Source of the DNA: Ostrinia nubilalis
Taxonomy: Eukaryota; Arthropoda; Insecta; Lepidoptera; Crambidae
Direction of reading: 5' to 3'
Assembly: GCF_963855985.1 (NCBI RefSeq)
Contig: NC_087095.1
Location: 4,474,001-4,538,000, forward strand
Length of the DNA: 64,000 bases
The stretch's first letter is position 1. Each line of letters opens with the position of its first letter. Both the position numbers and the translations under genes were made by a program. Below, piece by piece: positions 22,101-33,082 of this stretch. The notes under the pieces were generated by a model that had not been told where the DNA came from, searched no databases, and saw only the letters and a program-made list of their open reading frames with translations.

Positions 22101-22255
22101 TTTTGGCATAAAAGTTTAAATAAAAATAAATAAATAAATTACTACTTATTAACAGTTTTAATTGCCGTGACTAAGTTTTGATTAACTTAGATTGTCAAAA
22201 ATTACTTATAGAGCAGTATGAATCCAATTCAACTGTTTATTTATTTTAATTCTAA
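19117..22255. other. Non-coding DNA, nothing assigned
   Basis: AT-rich with scattered short frames (for example at 21,300-21,494 and 21,506-21,736) that match nothing I recognise. No repeats with clear ends were found. Confidence 0.5.
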
Positions 22256-23100
22256 TAGTATGGTCTCTATCAACCCTGGTACGGGACTATTCCCACCTCT
22301 CATTCCCACCACTGCAACTCCTGTGTAGCCAGGATCTACAGCTTGACCGCCACAAAAACCCAACCAATGAAGGTCAAGTTTGTCCCGGGGGAAAGTTAAA
22401 CTGTCATTAGACCCGCAACGAAATTAATCAGAAGAACATAGGAGGAGTTCGAAATTAAGGTTCGACTTCCCTCCATTGCAAAGCGGATGACAGGTGACAA
22501 ACAAAGGTTTAAAACCTTTAAGAAAAGACTATGCACCACGGACAATAAATTAAATTAAGGGGGCCTATCTTAAGAGCAATTAGCAACTACCTGCCAATAA
22601 TATTTTTCACAAAATCGCTTAAAAGCACGGAAATTTTTCCTTGTCGCGACAAGATCGGTGTAATAAATTGCGGAAACAGATGTATGTTGTATTGAATTAA
22701 GCATTATATCACGTTCATGTTTCCAAAGATCACACTCCCACAAGATATGATGGGCAGACTGCTCATGACTGACATCATCAGTGGAACACTCGCAAAAAGG
22801 AGACGGAACTAGTTTGAATTCGTGAAGTTTATGTTTAAAGTTGCCATGTCCCGTGAGGAACTGCGACGAGCAATGGTCGATTTCTAGCCATCGCCTAGTT
22901 AGACGTTCGCGTACATTCGGGAAGAATTTATATAAGTGACGTCCTTTGACTGACGTATCCCATCTTTTTTGCCATTCATTAAGTAATTCTTCTTCAACGA
23001 CTTCTCGGGAATCAAATAATCGACTTATCAAACCTGGTGTCAGATACACCTTCACCTGTCTGACCTAGGGCATAGGACTGGTCATCTGCAACTGTTCTTG
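22256..23100 (-). mobile_element. R1-like LINE, 5'-truncated fragment
   Basis: On the minus strand this holds the last 160 or so codons of a LINE polymerase (22,570-23,055) followed by about 300 bases of non-coding 3' region. Boundaries are approximate, and no target duplication was found. Confidence 0.6.
22570..23055 (-). pseudogene. R1-clade LINE polymerase, C-terminal domain
   Basis: The 161-residue open frame contains ELLNEWQKRWDTSVKGRHLY, then FLTGHGNFKHKLHEFKLV, then a Cys/His cluster (C-x-C...H...H-x4-C). This order is the C-terminal region of R1-type and related LINE proteins after the reverse transcriptase. The Cys/His cluster probably binds nucleic acid. The frame has no internal stop but lacks endonuclease and reverse transcriptase, so it is a truncated relic. 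The methionine at 23,055 is not a true start. A hAT-like element begins about 235 bases to the right. Confidence 0.75.
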
Positions 23101-23699
23101 TTTTAGTACCTGAAACAAATAACACCAAATTAGTACTCAAATACAGGACCTTAATGAACTTTTGTAACGGAAAGAAATTTTGATTGATTGTATGCGTTCA
23201 ACGACGATACATTCCAAATACTGTGACATCCTAATACAGTGGAATAGGTGCTGTTCTTCACAGAAATGTACTATATCAATGTGTTGGCACTAGAGGTGGG
23301 CGCCGATATAAAATTGGCCGGCGGCGGCGCGCCGACTTTTTGACCTCGGCGGCGGCGGCGTCGGCGGCGTGACCTTGTTTGACCTTTGTTTATTAGGTTT
23401 TTTTTTTAATCTGCTTTTTTAGTATCTGTCGTCAAGACTAATCAGGTGATTTGCAGTTGGTTGGGGTTTGAGCCACTAGAGTGGTTTACCCTAGTAAATT
23501 AGCTCTCTTGATCATAGATACTTTGATATTTGGATAGCGGGTTTGGCTGAGATCAGGTTCTCATGTATTTCCTAAAGGCGAGCGTACCAATGTGCCGATA
23601 AAAGTACCCTTAACATGTATTTTTGAGCTCTTTGGAGGCACATAAGCTGACTGTCGGTGAAATATTATATTCAGTTCTGTTTTATTTATATTTATGGTC

Positions 23700-24250
23700 T
23701 TTCTATGTCATCCTACGGTCCAGGATTTTAATGCAGGTTGATTGCAGCAATTTGTCAAGGTCTAAATTGGCCGGAGGATAAGTTTCACGTCTTAAATGAT
23801 AATATAGTGAGACTTCGGGGCTTAATTACATGCGCCACTTGGTCAGCCAAGCAGCTGACTTTGCAGTCTAGTCACTTTAAGATTACAGTTACATTTGAGG
23901 AATGCCGCAGCTTTCTGGTGTCTGAGCTACTTTACTAGTAGATGTTATAGAGTATCGGACCAAGGACGAAAAGAGTCCTGCCTGGGGTACTCCAGCTCTG
24001 CAGCTAAAAAGAGAAGATTTTGTCACCGAGTTTGATTTAAAACTGTCTGTCACTGAGATAAGAATCCATCAGCAGGTAGTAGAAGTGTGCTAGAAGGTAC
24101 TTTTTTAATTTCATAGAGTAGTCCTTTATGATAAACCCAGCTGAAGCCGCAGCGAAAGCAGACGTACAGGATTCTTTCTTTTCCAAACATTGTACTGATT
24201 ATGGTTGGTATGGTTTCTACCAAAATTTATGGTTGGGTATACTATATTAC
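23700..24250 (-). pseudogene. Jockey-like LINE reverse transcriptase, heavily degraded
   Basis: No frame stays open, but minus-strand translation in shifting frames gives recognisable pieces in the right order. First is a KGLLYE(I/M)KK-like palm helix (about 24,110-24,150), then FLSDRQF (about 24,050-24,075). Next is a GVPQ-x-G-like turn (about 23,975-24,000) and a WxxxVxPxKS-like segment near 23,820. These are reverse-transcriptase motifs of Jockey-group LINEs. Several stops and frameshifts separate them. The clade call is tentative. Confidence 0.45.
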
Positions 24251-24499
24251 ATGGGTCATACTTAGGCAAGGGAATAAACGAGCAAGAATGATCCTTTTCC
24301 ATAATTTTAACAATACAAATGTCAGATTAATTGAGCGATAAGAGAATTCGTTAGGTGACTTGCCAGCCTTATGGATCATTTCCAAAGTTAAGAGGCGAGG
24401 CGACTTGCGAGGTTCTTCTCACTCAGTGTGGTCATTGTCAAGACCATGGACTTCATGGTGATCAGATCAAATGCAAGTGCTTTACGAGGGTCCATTTTG

Positions 24500-24810
24500 G
24501 CTATTTCTTTAGCTTAGCCATCTCTCTTAGCGTTAGTTTCAGCCGAAAGACGTCCTGCGCCGCTCGCATCCAGGCACTTCCTGCGACCTTCCCTAAATCG
24601 TCGGTCCACCTAGTGGGAAGCCTGCCCACGCTACGTCTACCGGCTCGTGGTTGCCACTCAAAAACTTTACTGCCCCAGCGGCCATCAGCTCTACGAGATA
24701 TGGGCCCCACCCACTGCCACTTGATTTTAGCGATTCTGTGGGCTATGTTAGTCACTTTGTCCTCCTGCGTCTTTCGTCCGCAATTATTAGCGTAGTAGGA
24801 ATCAATCTTC
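24500..24810 (-). pseudogene. RTE-clade LINE polymerase, C-terminal fragment
   Basis: The minus-strand translation contains RKTQEDKVTNIAHRIA, DGRWGSKVFEWQPRAGRRS, VGRLPTRWTDDL and GSAWMRAAQD in sequence. This is the conserved C-terminal signature of insect RTE polymerases. The frame opens upstream of its first methionine (24,755) and continues to about 24,810. The usual QQWT ending is lost and the frame stops at 24,501. It lies inside the hAT-like element. Confidence 0.85.
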
Positions 24811-25460
24811 TACTTTGAACTTGAGGAGGGTAAGCGGAAATATGGCGGTCAACTCCTCAGATAGTCAAGTACAAAGATGTCCCGAAGCAGCATGCGAAAA
24901 CATACAAAATGAGCCCTCTCAAATCACAATGGGAAGGTTTGGCAGCACAGCACCTAGAATGGCGGGAGATTGTTTTGTGTAGAGACGAGTCCGCGAATTC
25001 AACGAGGAGCGCACAACTGAACTCAACGCAAAACGCGATAATGTAAATGCCGTCCATCTGCCGCCATTCACTATAATTATGTTGGCGGCGGGTAATTAAT
25101 TAATTACGGCGAGGAGTTTAGGTACCGCGAAGATCGGCTATGTAAGCCATCTTCGGGCGCACCAGCGCCGCTAAGACAGCTAAGTCGAAGTGGTCACCAA
25201 TAGTCACCATGACCGAAATCGGTCGGATGAATCATCATCATCAGTAGGAATCAAAGGCAGGCATAGCTGCAAGTCTCGGATCAAGTCCAATGCTTGATCT
25301 TATTTTTTTTATTGAATTGTAGATTTTTTGGATTATCCGTGTCAATGGGTTTAAATAAACCGGCTTGTCATGTAGCAAAGGTCTGAGATTTTTCTTGTCA
25401 GTTCGCACTCATGTAGTCCGGTAACCGGACCTAATAAGCGGAGAACACTTTGAGGGAGGT

Positions 25461-25859
25461 ATGGAGAACATCTATTTAAACAAATCCTTTAAGACATGGT
25501 CAGACACGCCAGGATTAACTCATTCTAAAGCTCTTATAAAAACCTATGGCCGAAAATGCTCTAAGCAGATCATAGGACTGAGTAGGATCAAAATGCGCAT
25601 CTTAGTTCGAGCCTTCACTGGACACTGCAGCTTAAACAAGCACTTGTCCACTATGGGACTGTCCAAATCAAGAACGTGCAGGATGTGCCAAGAGGCAGAT
25701 GAAACGCCACTACACGTTCTCACGGACTGCGGATCTTTGATGCGCAAGTGGAGCTTACACCTGGGCAAATACATCCTAAGTCCACAAGATGTAAAAAATA
25801 TCGCCCCCCAAAAGATACTGCAATTCCTAATGGATGCAGGACTCGGAGGCAAACTGTAA
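25461..25859 (+). pseudogene. LINE polymerase tail (RNase H/Cys-His region), I/R1/LOA group
   Basis: The 132-residue open frame contains an LSRIKMRILVRAFTGHCSL block, then LNKHLSTMGLS, then a zinc-like C-x2-C-x9-H-x4-C cluster (CRMCQEADETPLHVLTDC). This is the distal end of RNase H-bearing LINE polymerases. It stops with GGKL, then TAA. About 100 bases of 3' sequence with an AATAAAA follow (to about 25,960). The upstream RNase H proper is missing. The exact clade is uncertain. Confidence 0.7.
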
Positions 25860-26115
25860 GGAAAATAACGGCGATCACAATAGATCGGTACCGGTCGCAG
25901 GACTTTATTGAACTAGAATAGCCGCTCAACTCAATAAAAAAATAGTTTTTCTGCGTTTGAAACACAAATTAGTACAGTATAGGAGAGGAATAAATTGCAA
26001 ATAGTTTGTACAGTATCAGTATCGGCGCGCCGACAGCTGGTCGTCGGCGGCGGCGGCGTGAAAAAATTCGCGGCGGCGGCGGCGCGCCGGCGTGGCGCCC
26101 ACCTCTAGTTGGCAC

Positions 26116-27334
26116 CTGTACTTTCTACGGAAATTCTTTCACAAGCTATTTCAGCCCCTTTTATGAAAAGAACATTTTACCGCAAAGGACGAAAACGAGA
26201 TGAAACAATTTCTAAACATCACCATTATGTCAACGTTTACGCCATCCCTAATTAGCCCCAACGTTGAGTAAACATGAAAAAGAACAGCTCAAAAAGTCTT
26301 TCAAATTAGTCATTATTTATCAGTTTCATTACAGGGTATGATGGCACTTTTCCACTTCAAATTTAGGTATAACTATGTCCAAAGCGGCCCAGAAATTATT
26401 TAAATTATGGAGAAGCGCCCACCCCAGACACCCGGTCACGGCGACTTTGGAACTGGCCTGTAATATTTTCGAATATTTTAGGCAGCGGAAATTAATTCAA
26501 TTTGTCTCCGTGATCGCTCGAAACAAGCTCCGACCTGAGGTCTTGCCAAAGATATTTTCTACAGTTTTCTGTAATTTGAACTATAAGGTTTTATTACCAG
26601 TTTCTCTGTAATTGTGGATTCCGGGTGAAGCTTGTTTCCATCTAAAGCCTAATCATAATTTTCCATCCGGTGCGCTTCGGACGAAATTTACAAAAATAAA
26701 GACAAGAAAGGCAACTATAATAATTCATCCTAGCTATGTAAAAAAAATATCACCACTACAAATGCTAATATTAGTATTATAGAAGTAGACTCTACCTTCA
26801 CACGTCTGGGTTTCAATTTCACAAAAGAAAAGTTTTATGAAAAGGTAAAAAAAAAACTTAACCCTTTTAGACTATCCATCCATACCTATATCCCAGTTTA
26901 CTAGAAACTAATGGGATCACACGACTGAACGCAATTTCACAGGCCTGAACTCCATGTTTCTATTAAAATTGGACTAACTATTGTGTCCCCAATTGCTTTA
27001 TTTATCGCTTCATGATTTGACAGTGGCCGCTTTGGCCGACAACATTCATTTATTATCCTGTAATAAACATAGATGTAGTTAAAACGGACTCTTGTTTTAC
27101 TGTACCCTTATTTCCTGTCCAAAAGAGTTTCAAGTTTGTAATTATCTCAAACATCTCATTTCTCAGTAATGGCGATCAAGAAAGTGCTTCGTAATAGTTA
27201 CTTAATAGTTGCAACAACACTAAACGCGAGCTACAAGCTATTTTAGCCTTTTTTCACTAAATACTTTACAGGTCCGCGAAAATGAACAATCTAATATTCT
27301 ATGGCCCTCCATAAGCTTTTATGTGCCGACTTTG
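26116..27334. other. Non-coding DNA, nothing assigned
   Basis: AT-rich; the 78-codon frame at 26,375-26,611 has no recognisable motif. Confidence 0.5.
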
Positions 27335-27339
27335 AGCTT

Positions 27340-27508
27340 TGTGGTGTACTACTACACAAATAAAGAGTGTGCGCTATGGCAACACTGACTAGTACGGCGC
27401 GGTGGGGTGGGGAGTCAGTCGTAGTCGGGCTGCCACACGGGACGGACGTCAGTGCTTGCACTAGCTTACACAGTGAACATATATCAGTGTTTTATTTAAG
27501 ATACCACA
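27340..27508 (+). repeat. 5' LTR of the non-coding LTR element
   Basis: 169 bp, TG...CA termini with short inverted ends TGTGGT/ACCACA. It contains AATAAA at about 27,358-27,363 and a TATA-less Inr/DPE promoter (listed separately). Confidence 0.95.
27415..27448 (+). promoter_or_regulatory. Inr + DPE core promoter in the LTR
   Basis: TCAGTC at 27,415-27,420 matches the arthropod initiator TCAGT with A+1 at 27,417. GGACG falls exactly at +28 to +32 (27,444-27,448), the position required for a downstream promoter element. No TATA box precedes it. The same arrangement is repeated in the right LTR. Inferred, not measured. Confidence 0.6.
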
Positions 27509-27509
27509 A

Positions 27510-27527
27510 TGGCGACGAGGATAAAAG
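27510..27527 (+). promoter_or_regulatory. tRNA primer binding site (TGGCGAC type)
   Basis: TGGCGACGAGGATAAAAG lies one base after the 5' LTR. A TGGCGAC start is typical of Arg-tRNA-primed retrotransposons. An ATG overlaps its first bases (27,509), and a good splice donor (AAA|GTGAGT-like) ends it. Confidence 0.7.
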
Positions 27528-28144
27528 TGAGTAATTAATAATTTTAATGATTATATACCCAATAAATTAAATAAAATAAAAGGGAGGTAGCTACAATCAT
27601 TACACTTACAGAATGTACATTCACAGTCTATTTGCCGATTATTATTTATCAAAATCATTATTATTATCAACGTCAAGTCAATTAATATTTAATTTTACAA
27701 ACAATACCAAATCTCCAACCCATAGTAATATTGATTTTGATTATGTTGCGCGTACGCATGAGTCACAGGTGTTATGTTGATTAACAAACTCGTTACTTAA
27801 CAAAAGTCACTTGTTATTATTAAGTAATTAGTCTTGTTAAAACTAAATCATGTAAGATCATTTGAGCCAAACTGACGCAGACAGAATATGTCTGCCTGCC
27901 AGTTGAAGGGTACCTATTTAAACTGTAATTTGCAATGCCACTGAGACTCGTTTTGATCATTATTCCTTATCGAACTAAATAATTTATATTATTACAATTT
28001 TATTATCGTATTCCAGAACGAATTAAATTGTTTTACTACAATGAAATATACGTAATACTAGTAGGTTACCTCCTGTTTACATCAATGCTACCTATAAAAC
28101 GAGACAAGATAATGTATTGTTAAGAAATTATGACAATCTGATTG

Positions 28145-28690
28145 GGTATATAATCTTAAATAATAAATAAAGCAAGTAGTGAATTGCTAATATAGAATGA
28201 TAAACAAAACAAGTAGTGAATTGCTAATATGGAATAATAAACAAAGCAGGTAGTGAATTGCTAATATGGAATAATAAACAAACTTCATTTTAACACCAAT
28301 TTCACGTAGGTACGTGTGAGGGCGCGTGTTCGATTCCCGCCCACACTGAAATTAAGTATTTAGTGATAAATAATGAACTCGGAGATTATTAATAACACCA
28401 AGTATCAGTGTGTTATTAAATCAAGTATCAGTGTATTATTAAAGAGTTTTAGTACAAAGTATCAGTCTGTTATTGAATAGTGAATTGCTAATATACAATA
28501 ATATACAATAAACAAAGCAAGTAGTGTATTGCTAATATGGAATAATAAACAAACTTCATTTATATTCACGTAATAATGAACTCGGAGATTACTATTAGCA
28601 CCAAGTATCAGTGTGTTATTAAATCAAGTATCAGTGTATTATTAAAGAGTTTTAGTACAAAGTATCAGTCTGTTATTAAAGAGTTCCATA
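28145..28690 (+). repeat. Tandem repeats inside the non-coding LTR element
   Basis: At least four units of about 43-45 bp share AAGTAGTGAATTGCTAATAT and end in AATAATAAACAAA. They are interleaved with a second repeat built on AAGTATCAGTGTGTTATTAAA. The pair appears first at 28,150-28,480 and again at 28,480-28,690, so a larger block was duplicated. Confidence 0.8.
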
Positions 28691-31464
28691 TAACGACACG
28701 AGACAAGATAATAATTTATTGTCACGTAGAAAATATTCAAAAATGAAAGTTGTGAAATTCATTAGTGGTCTTAAAGTATATCTATCCTCCTGGTATCGTT
28801 GTGTGTTTGAGTTTCATGAAATAATTGCACCATAATATAGGTTTATTATGGTGGCTGAAAATGATAGATTTATTATAGTAAAGTATATAGATTTATTTAT
28901 TTACTTTAAATGCAAGTGAGCTTAGAGATAAATCCTAAGCGCTCACATTGTCAATTTGAAATTACGTATTCATTTAATTAATTGCACACTAAGGGTTTAA
29001 AAAGGTCTTAAAACTAAATCTGTACAAACATCAAATATTAGTAAGTACCTACTCATATCTATTTAAGGTTAGCAGACAAAAAAATATCATAATTTATTAC
29101 AAAGTACCTACTCCAAGGAACTGACATGACCCGAGACAAGATAATATTTTAAACCTTCATGATATTATGATGATTTCCCGTCAAAAAAAAAATTGAAGTA
29201 TTGTATCAGTAAAAAAAAAACTAGGCAAGTTGTGAATTGTCAGAGACAAGCTATGAACCGTCAAAAAAGTAAAACAATATCTCACACAGCACAAACAGCT
29301 GTTTTTGTTGGTCTCGGTTTTCTTTTTGAAATTGTGATGTGATGATTTATGATTGATGAAGAGATGTGGTAACCATTAAATTTGACGTAGCCTAGAATAT
29401 CTATTATAAAAAAAAATGGACGTGACTTCCATCGAAAACATTTACAAGGTACCTACAGTACTGTATCACGCGCACAAGTGATAGGTTGTCAACTGATCTC
29501 TGTCAAATTAGAAGTAATAATGGTAGACGTCAGCAGTGTGACGGTGAGCCAGTGAATCGTGCATACGGCACTCATAAGGTGGTATACAAGTACAGCGTGC
29601 CCATAATCATTAATTTCTCTACATTGCAACCAATCTGTGCCTGATTCTGAAAACAATTAAGAATCAGTATTGTCAGACAAACAAAAAAAATATAAAATAA
29701 ATGTCGTTTACCTACTTAGGTCCCACTAAAAAATAAACTAATCGGTACACCTGTTTACTGTGTCAAATGTGAACTAGAGGACGGTACACAAAAGTCGTAC
29801 CTACTCCATTTTGAAAAGTCAAACCAAATTGTTTATGCAGTTGACAAAGCGCTGTATCGTTGGTCAGATGTAGATATTATAGCGTCTGACAAATATGGTG
29901 ATTGCATTGAATTTTAAGACATCAAATTATTATTCTTCTTGTTGTGTCCACAACAAACCTATACAGTGTCAACCCAAAACTTCGCTTCAAGAGTGGTGTC
30001 CTCAATAGCATACATCTTCCCGCGTGCAGTTGATTGGGCACGCAGGGCACGACATCATGTGGTCCATCGACTGGAGAACATAACCACATTTTCACTCCAA
30101 GTTTGAGCCATCCAGGAATCTTATTTATCCGATGAGAAGTTATTCCTTGGCACTTTGCCGTATTCCTTGAGTTTATGTATGCAACATCTTCACATCACAG
30201 CATTTTGTCACAGTCACAGCACAAATACATTTCACATTATTTCAAGAAAGAAAGAAAAGTGTTATAACTTTAATAACACGTATAAAGCTGGCAAGCAACT
30301 AAATCGCTGATATTGTATGGATCATACCTACCTAAGTAGTGTAGTGTTCTATAATTTGTATAAATTACCTCAATGGTTATCACCAATCAATCACCAAGGG
30401 TACATTATCAAAGGTACAAAGGCGTATAAAAGGCAGGGTTGTAATAGTCATTTTGTATAACCAGGGATAAAGCCGATATTATATATTAGCCATCATGTGG
30501 AACGATTATATACAAGCGATTTTCATCACAATAACTATTATAGAAAAATGGCAGTTGTTCCTTCGCACTGATGTTCGTTTTGTATATTGAAAAATACAAC
30601 TGATAACCACTTAGTAGCAGGGGTGCGATAATCACTAGCATGCACAAAATGATTAATTATCGACCGGTGCTAATAAATAATCAACGTTGTAAATCAAAAT
30701 TGCTAGTCGTGGAAGGACGTGATATATGTGGGAATAAAAAAGGGGTGGAAATTAATTGTGAAAGGAAATCGTTAACTTAGATAGACAATATTTTACAGCT
30801 ATTTTGACTAATAACTACACTACTGAATCAACTTTGATGAAAATGAATGTTTTGAGATAGGTACATACCTCTTCTCTCAGCAACCACTTGAAACTAGCGT
30901 TGTAGTGCTACGCACTGCGGCATTATGCTGCGTGGAAGCCCTTTTGGCATTATTACCAAATTAATTTATACGCTGTCCAAATTTGTAATTTGCTGTTTTA
31001 ATGTGCCAAATAAATGTACCTATATTATTTCTTCTTAAGAATAAAGAAGTCAATATAATTGAGAAATGTGATCAGCCTTGTCAGCAAATTAAATTAAGTC
31101 AAATCTAATCAAATATTTTATTAGCAGAACCAATGTCACGATAATACAGGTATCCAGTATCTGAGTCAGTTTCAATAATAATGTTCTACCGCGGATGGCA
31201 CCGGTAGACATATCATTATATACAGACAAACTATACAGACATTCGTACACTTAGTTTAAAAAATATATCTATACCTATCCTATGTGAATATTATGTTGCT
31301 ATGCCCAATAATACAATATTACATTATTACGGAAAAAATAAGATTGTTGTTCATTTAATTTTTCCCTGCTAAAATTTGAAAACGGCTGCACCAATTTGGA
31401 TGCTTTTGGTTTTGATATGTTTGACATAGTCTAGTGACGCCTTAAATGGGAAAACAATATGGGT

Positions 31465-31629
31465 CTAGAACCAGTGATGATTGATGAAAATCGAAGCGCA
31501 CTCGGTGCCGGTGGTGGTTTGGGAAACCAATCACTACCAAAATGGTTATAAAACCTGTAATGTTTGATGAAAATTGAAAGGCACGCGGTGCCGGTGGTCG
31601 TTTGGGAAATCAAACGCTACCAAAATGAT
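31465..31629 (+). repeat. Tandem duplication (about 83 bp x 2)
   Basis: Two imperfect copies run from CCAGTGATGATTGATG (from 31,471) and CCTGTAATGTTTGATG (from about 31,554). Each ends GGTGCCGGTGG, then TTTGGGAAA, then CTACCAAAATG. Confidence 0.75.
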
Positions 31630-32514
31630 ATTACATAATATTATATATACATACAATATAATAAATAGCGTGACAGAACATTTTAGTTTTGAAAAGAATG
31701 GACATTTATAACTTCAAGCCTCATACATCATAATTATGTCTAAAAAAAAATGCATATAACAACGATAGGAATTCATTAACTCGGTAGCATACAAAAATAA
31801 TGAACGTTGAAAATAGTTGTGAAATTATTCAACAGCGTTGTATTCACTCGTAAGTGTCATTTATTGAGAAATTCAACAACATATCACAGTTCATATTTCA
31901 TGGCGAAATAAAGACAAGTCTATGAAAAAGTGTGAGTGATGTGCCTGCCTACACATTTCAGATTACATAAGATTAACCTGTGGGAGTAGTGAACGCACTA
32001 TATTTTGTGCCACAAACTGTATAAAAGGTAAATGATCCGAATATGATAACTATCTTCGCTCGCTCGCATCAATCAATATATAAAATACTAGTAAAGCCTT
32101 TAAAAGCGGCCCACAGAGGTGACTGAGTTTCTTGCGCTGCTTCTTCTCAGCACTGGCCCACTTACTGTTCCGAAGCAGTGGTAGATGAAACTTTATTTTT
32201 ATTGTATTTAACTAGATCAGCTGAGCTAGGATGCGCACCCTGATGGAATCTTACCATGATATTAGACAACAGACGTATGGGCTTATCATTCAAAGTTTAT
32301 AAAAAGTTTATCATGGCGCGTATCCTAGGCCTCCACTACGGAAATTAAAATTGTAAGAAAAATAATTGACATGTTAATTTGAGATACCTACCTATCTTGT
32401 GGGAAATTCGTAATGTAATAAGTAGACACACCTACTATTTATTAACTTATTTGAGGTCAAATAATAATGTGTTGTGATGTTTGAGTCTAATATTTTATTT
32501 GATAAATTGGCTAT

Positions 32515-32830
32515 TTTGTCCAAAGATGGTTGAATATTAATTTGACCTTTTGATTTGTTTCAATTTAATTGAAAGGAATATGTGTAACGTGTCAGGAAAT
32601 TGAATAAGCAAAATATTTATGTGTAATTTGTAAGCTTATAGAAAGTACTTACTAATTAAGTATTACAGATCATTAATGGGTTATTGTCCAAAGACGGTTG
32701 AATATTTTGACCTTTTGACTTGTTTCAATTTAATTGAAAGGAAGATGAGTAACGTGTCAGGAAATTGAATAAGCAAAATATTTGTGTATAATTTGTAAGC
32801 TTATAGAAAGTACCTACTTACTAGTTATTA
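32515..32830 (+). repeat. Tandem duplication (about 177-bp period)
   Basis: Two copies start TTGTCCAAAGATGGTTGAAT (32,517) and TTGTCCAAAGACGGTTGAAT (32,694). Both share GTAACGTGTCAGGAAATTGA and GTAAGCTTATAGAAAGTAC. The copies lie just before the polypurine tract. Confidence 0.85.
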
Positions 32831-32893
32831 CAAACCAATGTAATTTAATTTAGTAGTAGTATTAATTATAATATAGCTTGTCTCGAATCAAAT

Positions 32894-32908
32894 AAAATAA
32901 GGAAGAGA
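32894..32908 (+). promoter_or_regulatory. Polypurine tract
   Basis: AAAATAAGGAAGAGA abuts the 3' LTR start (TGTGG at 32,909). This is the expected plus-strand primer. Confidence 0.75.
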
Positions 32909-33077
32909 TGTGGTGTACTACTACACAAATAAAGAGTGTGCGCTATGGCAACACTGACTAGTACGGCGCGGTGGGGTGGGGAGTCAGTCGTAGTCGGGCT
33001 GCCACACGGGACGGACGTCAGTGCTTGCACTAGCTTACACAGTGAACATATATCAGTGTTTTATTTAAGATACCACA
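32909..33077 (+). repeat. 3' LTR of the non-coding LTR element
   Basis: 169 bp, no difference from the 5' LTR found by eye. Followed by the AGCTT duplicate at 33,078-33,082. Confidence 0.95.
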
Positions 33078-33082
33078 AGCTT

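Larger units (their letters stand above)
23291..26107. mobile_element. hAT-like DNA transposon (2.8 kb), non-autonomous, carrying LINE debris
   Basis: The terminal inverted repeats are 14 bp and perfect: TAGAGGTGGGCGCC and its complement. The perfect 8-bp target duplication GTTGGCAC lies at 23,283-23,290 and 26,108-26,115. An 8-bp duplication with a T/CAGAGGTGGG-type end is characteristic of hAT elements. Both subterminal regions are runs of CGG/CCG triplets (23,320-23,375; 26,025-26,095). No hAT transposase is recognisable inside. The body is occupied by remnants of three LINEs: Jockey-like on minus, RTE on minus, and an RNase H-type tail on plus. These are either later insertions or captured cargo. 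Confidence 0.85.
27340..33077 (+). mobile_element. Complete non-coding LTR retroelement (LARD-like), 5.7 kb
   Basis: Two 169-bp LTRs (27,340-27,508 and 32,909-33,077) appear identical base for base. They begin TGTGGTGTAC, end GATACCACA, and are bounded by the 5-bp target duplication AGCTT (27,335-27,339; 33,078-33,082). A primer binding site follows the left LTR and a purine tract precedes the right one, so the element is in plus orientation and structurally complete. The 5.4-kb interior contains no methionine-initiated frame of 60 codons or more except one of 60 on the minus strand, and no gag or pol similarity. Identical LTRs imply a recent insertion, so the lack of genes is unlikely to be decay. 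It must borrow proteins from an autonomous partner. Confidence 0.93.

Noticed and set aside
24355..24795. 146-codon plus-strand frame
   Set aside because: It is antisense to the RTE polymerase fragment whose conserved motifs are clear on the minus strand.
23291..26107. CRISPR array or other prokaryotic defence island
   Set aside because: The window is clearly insect nuclear DNA; CGG-triplet runs are subterminal transposon repeats without spacers.
28318..28346. tRNA-like B box (GTTCGATTCC) inside the non-coding LTR element
   Set aside because: No A box at the right distance upstream and no cloverleaf can be drawn; probably chance or a tiny tRNA-derived scrap.
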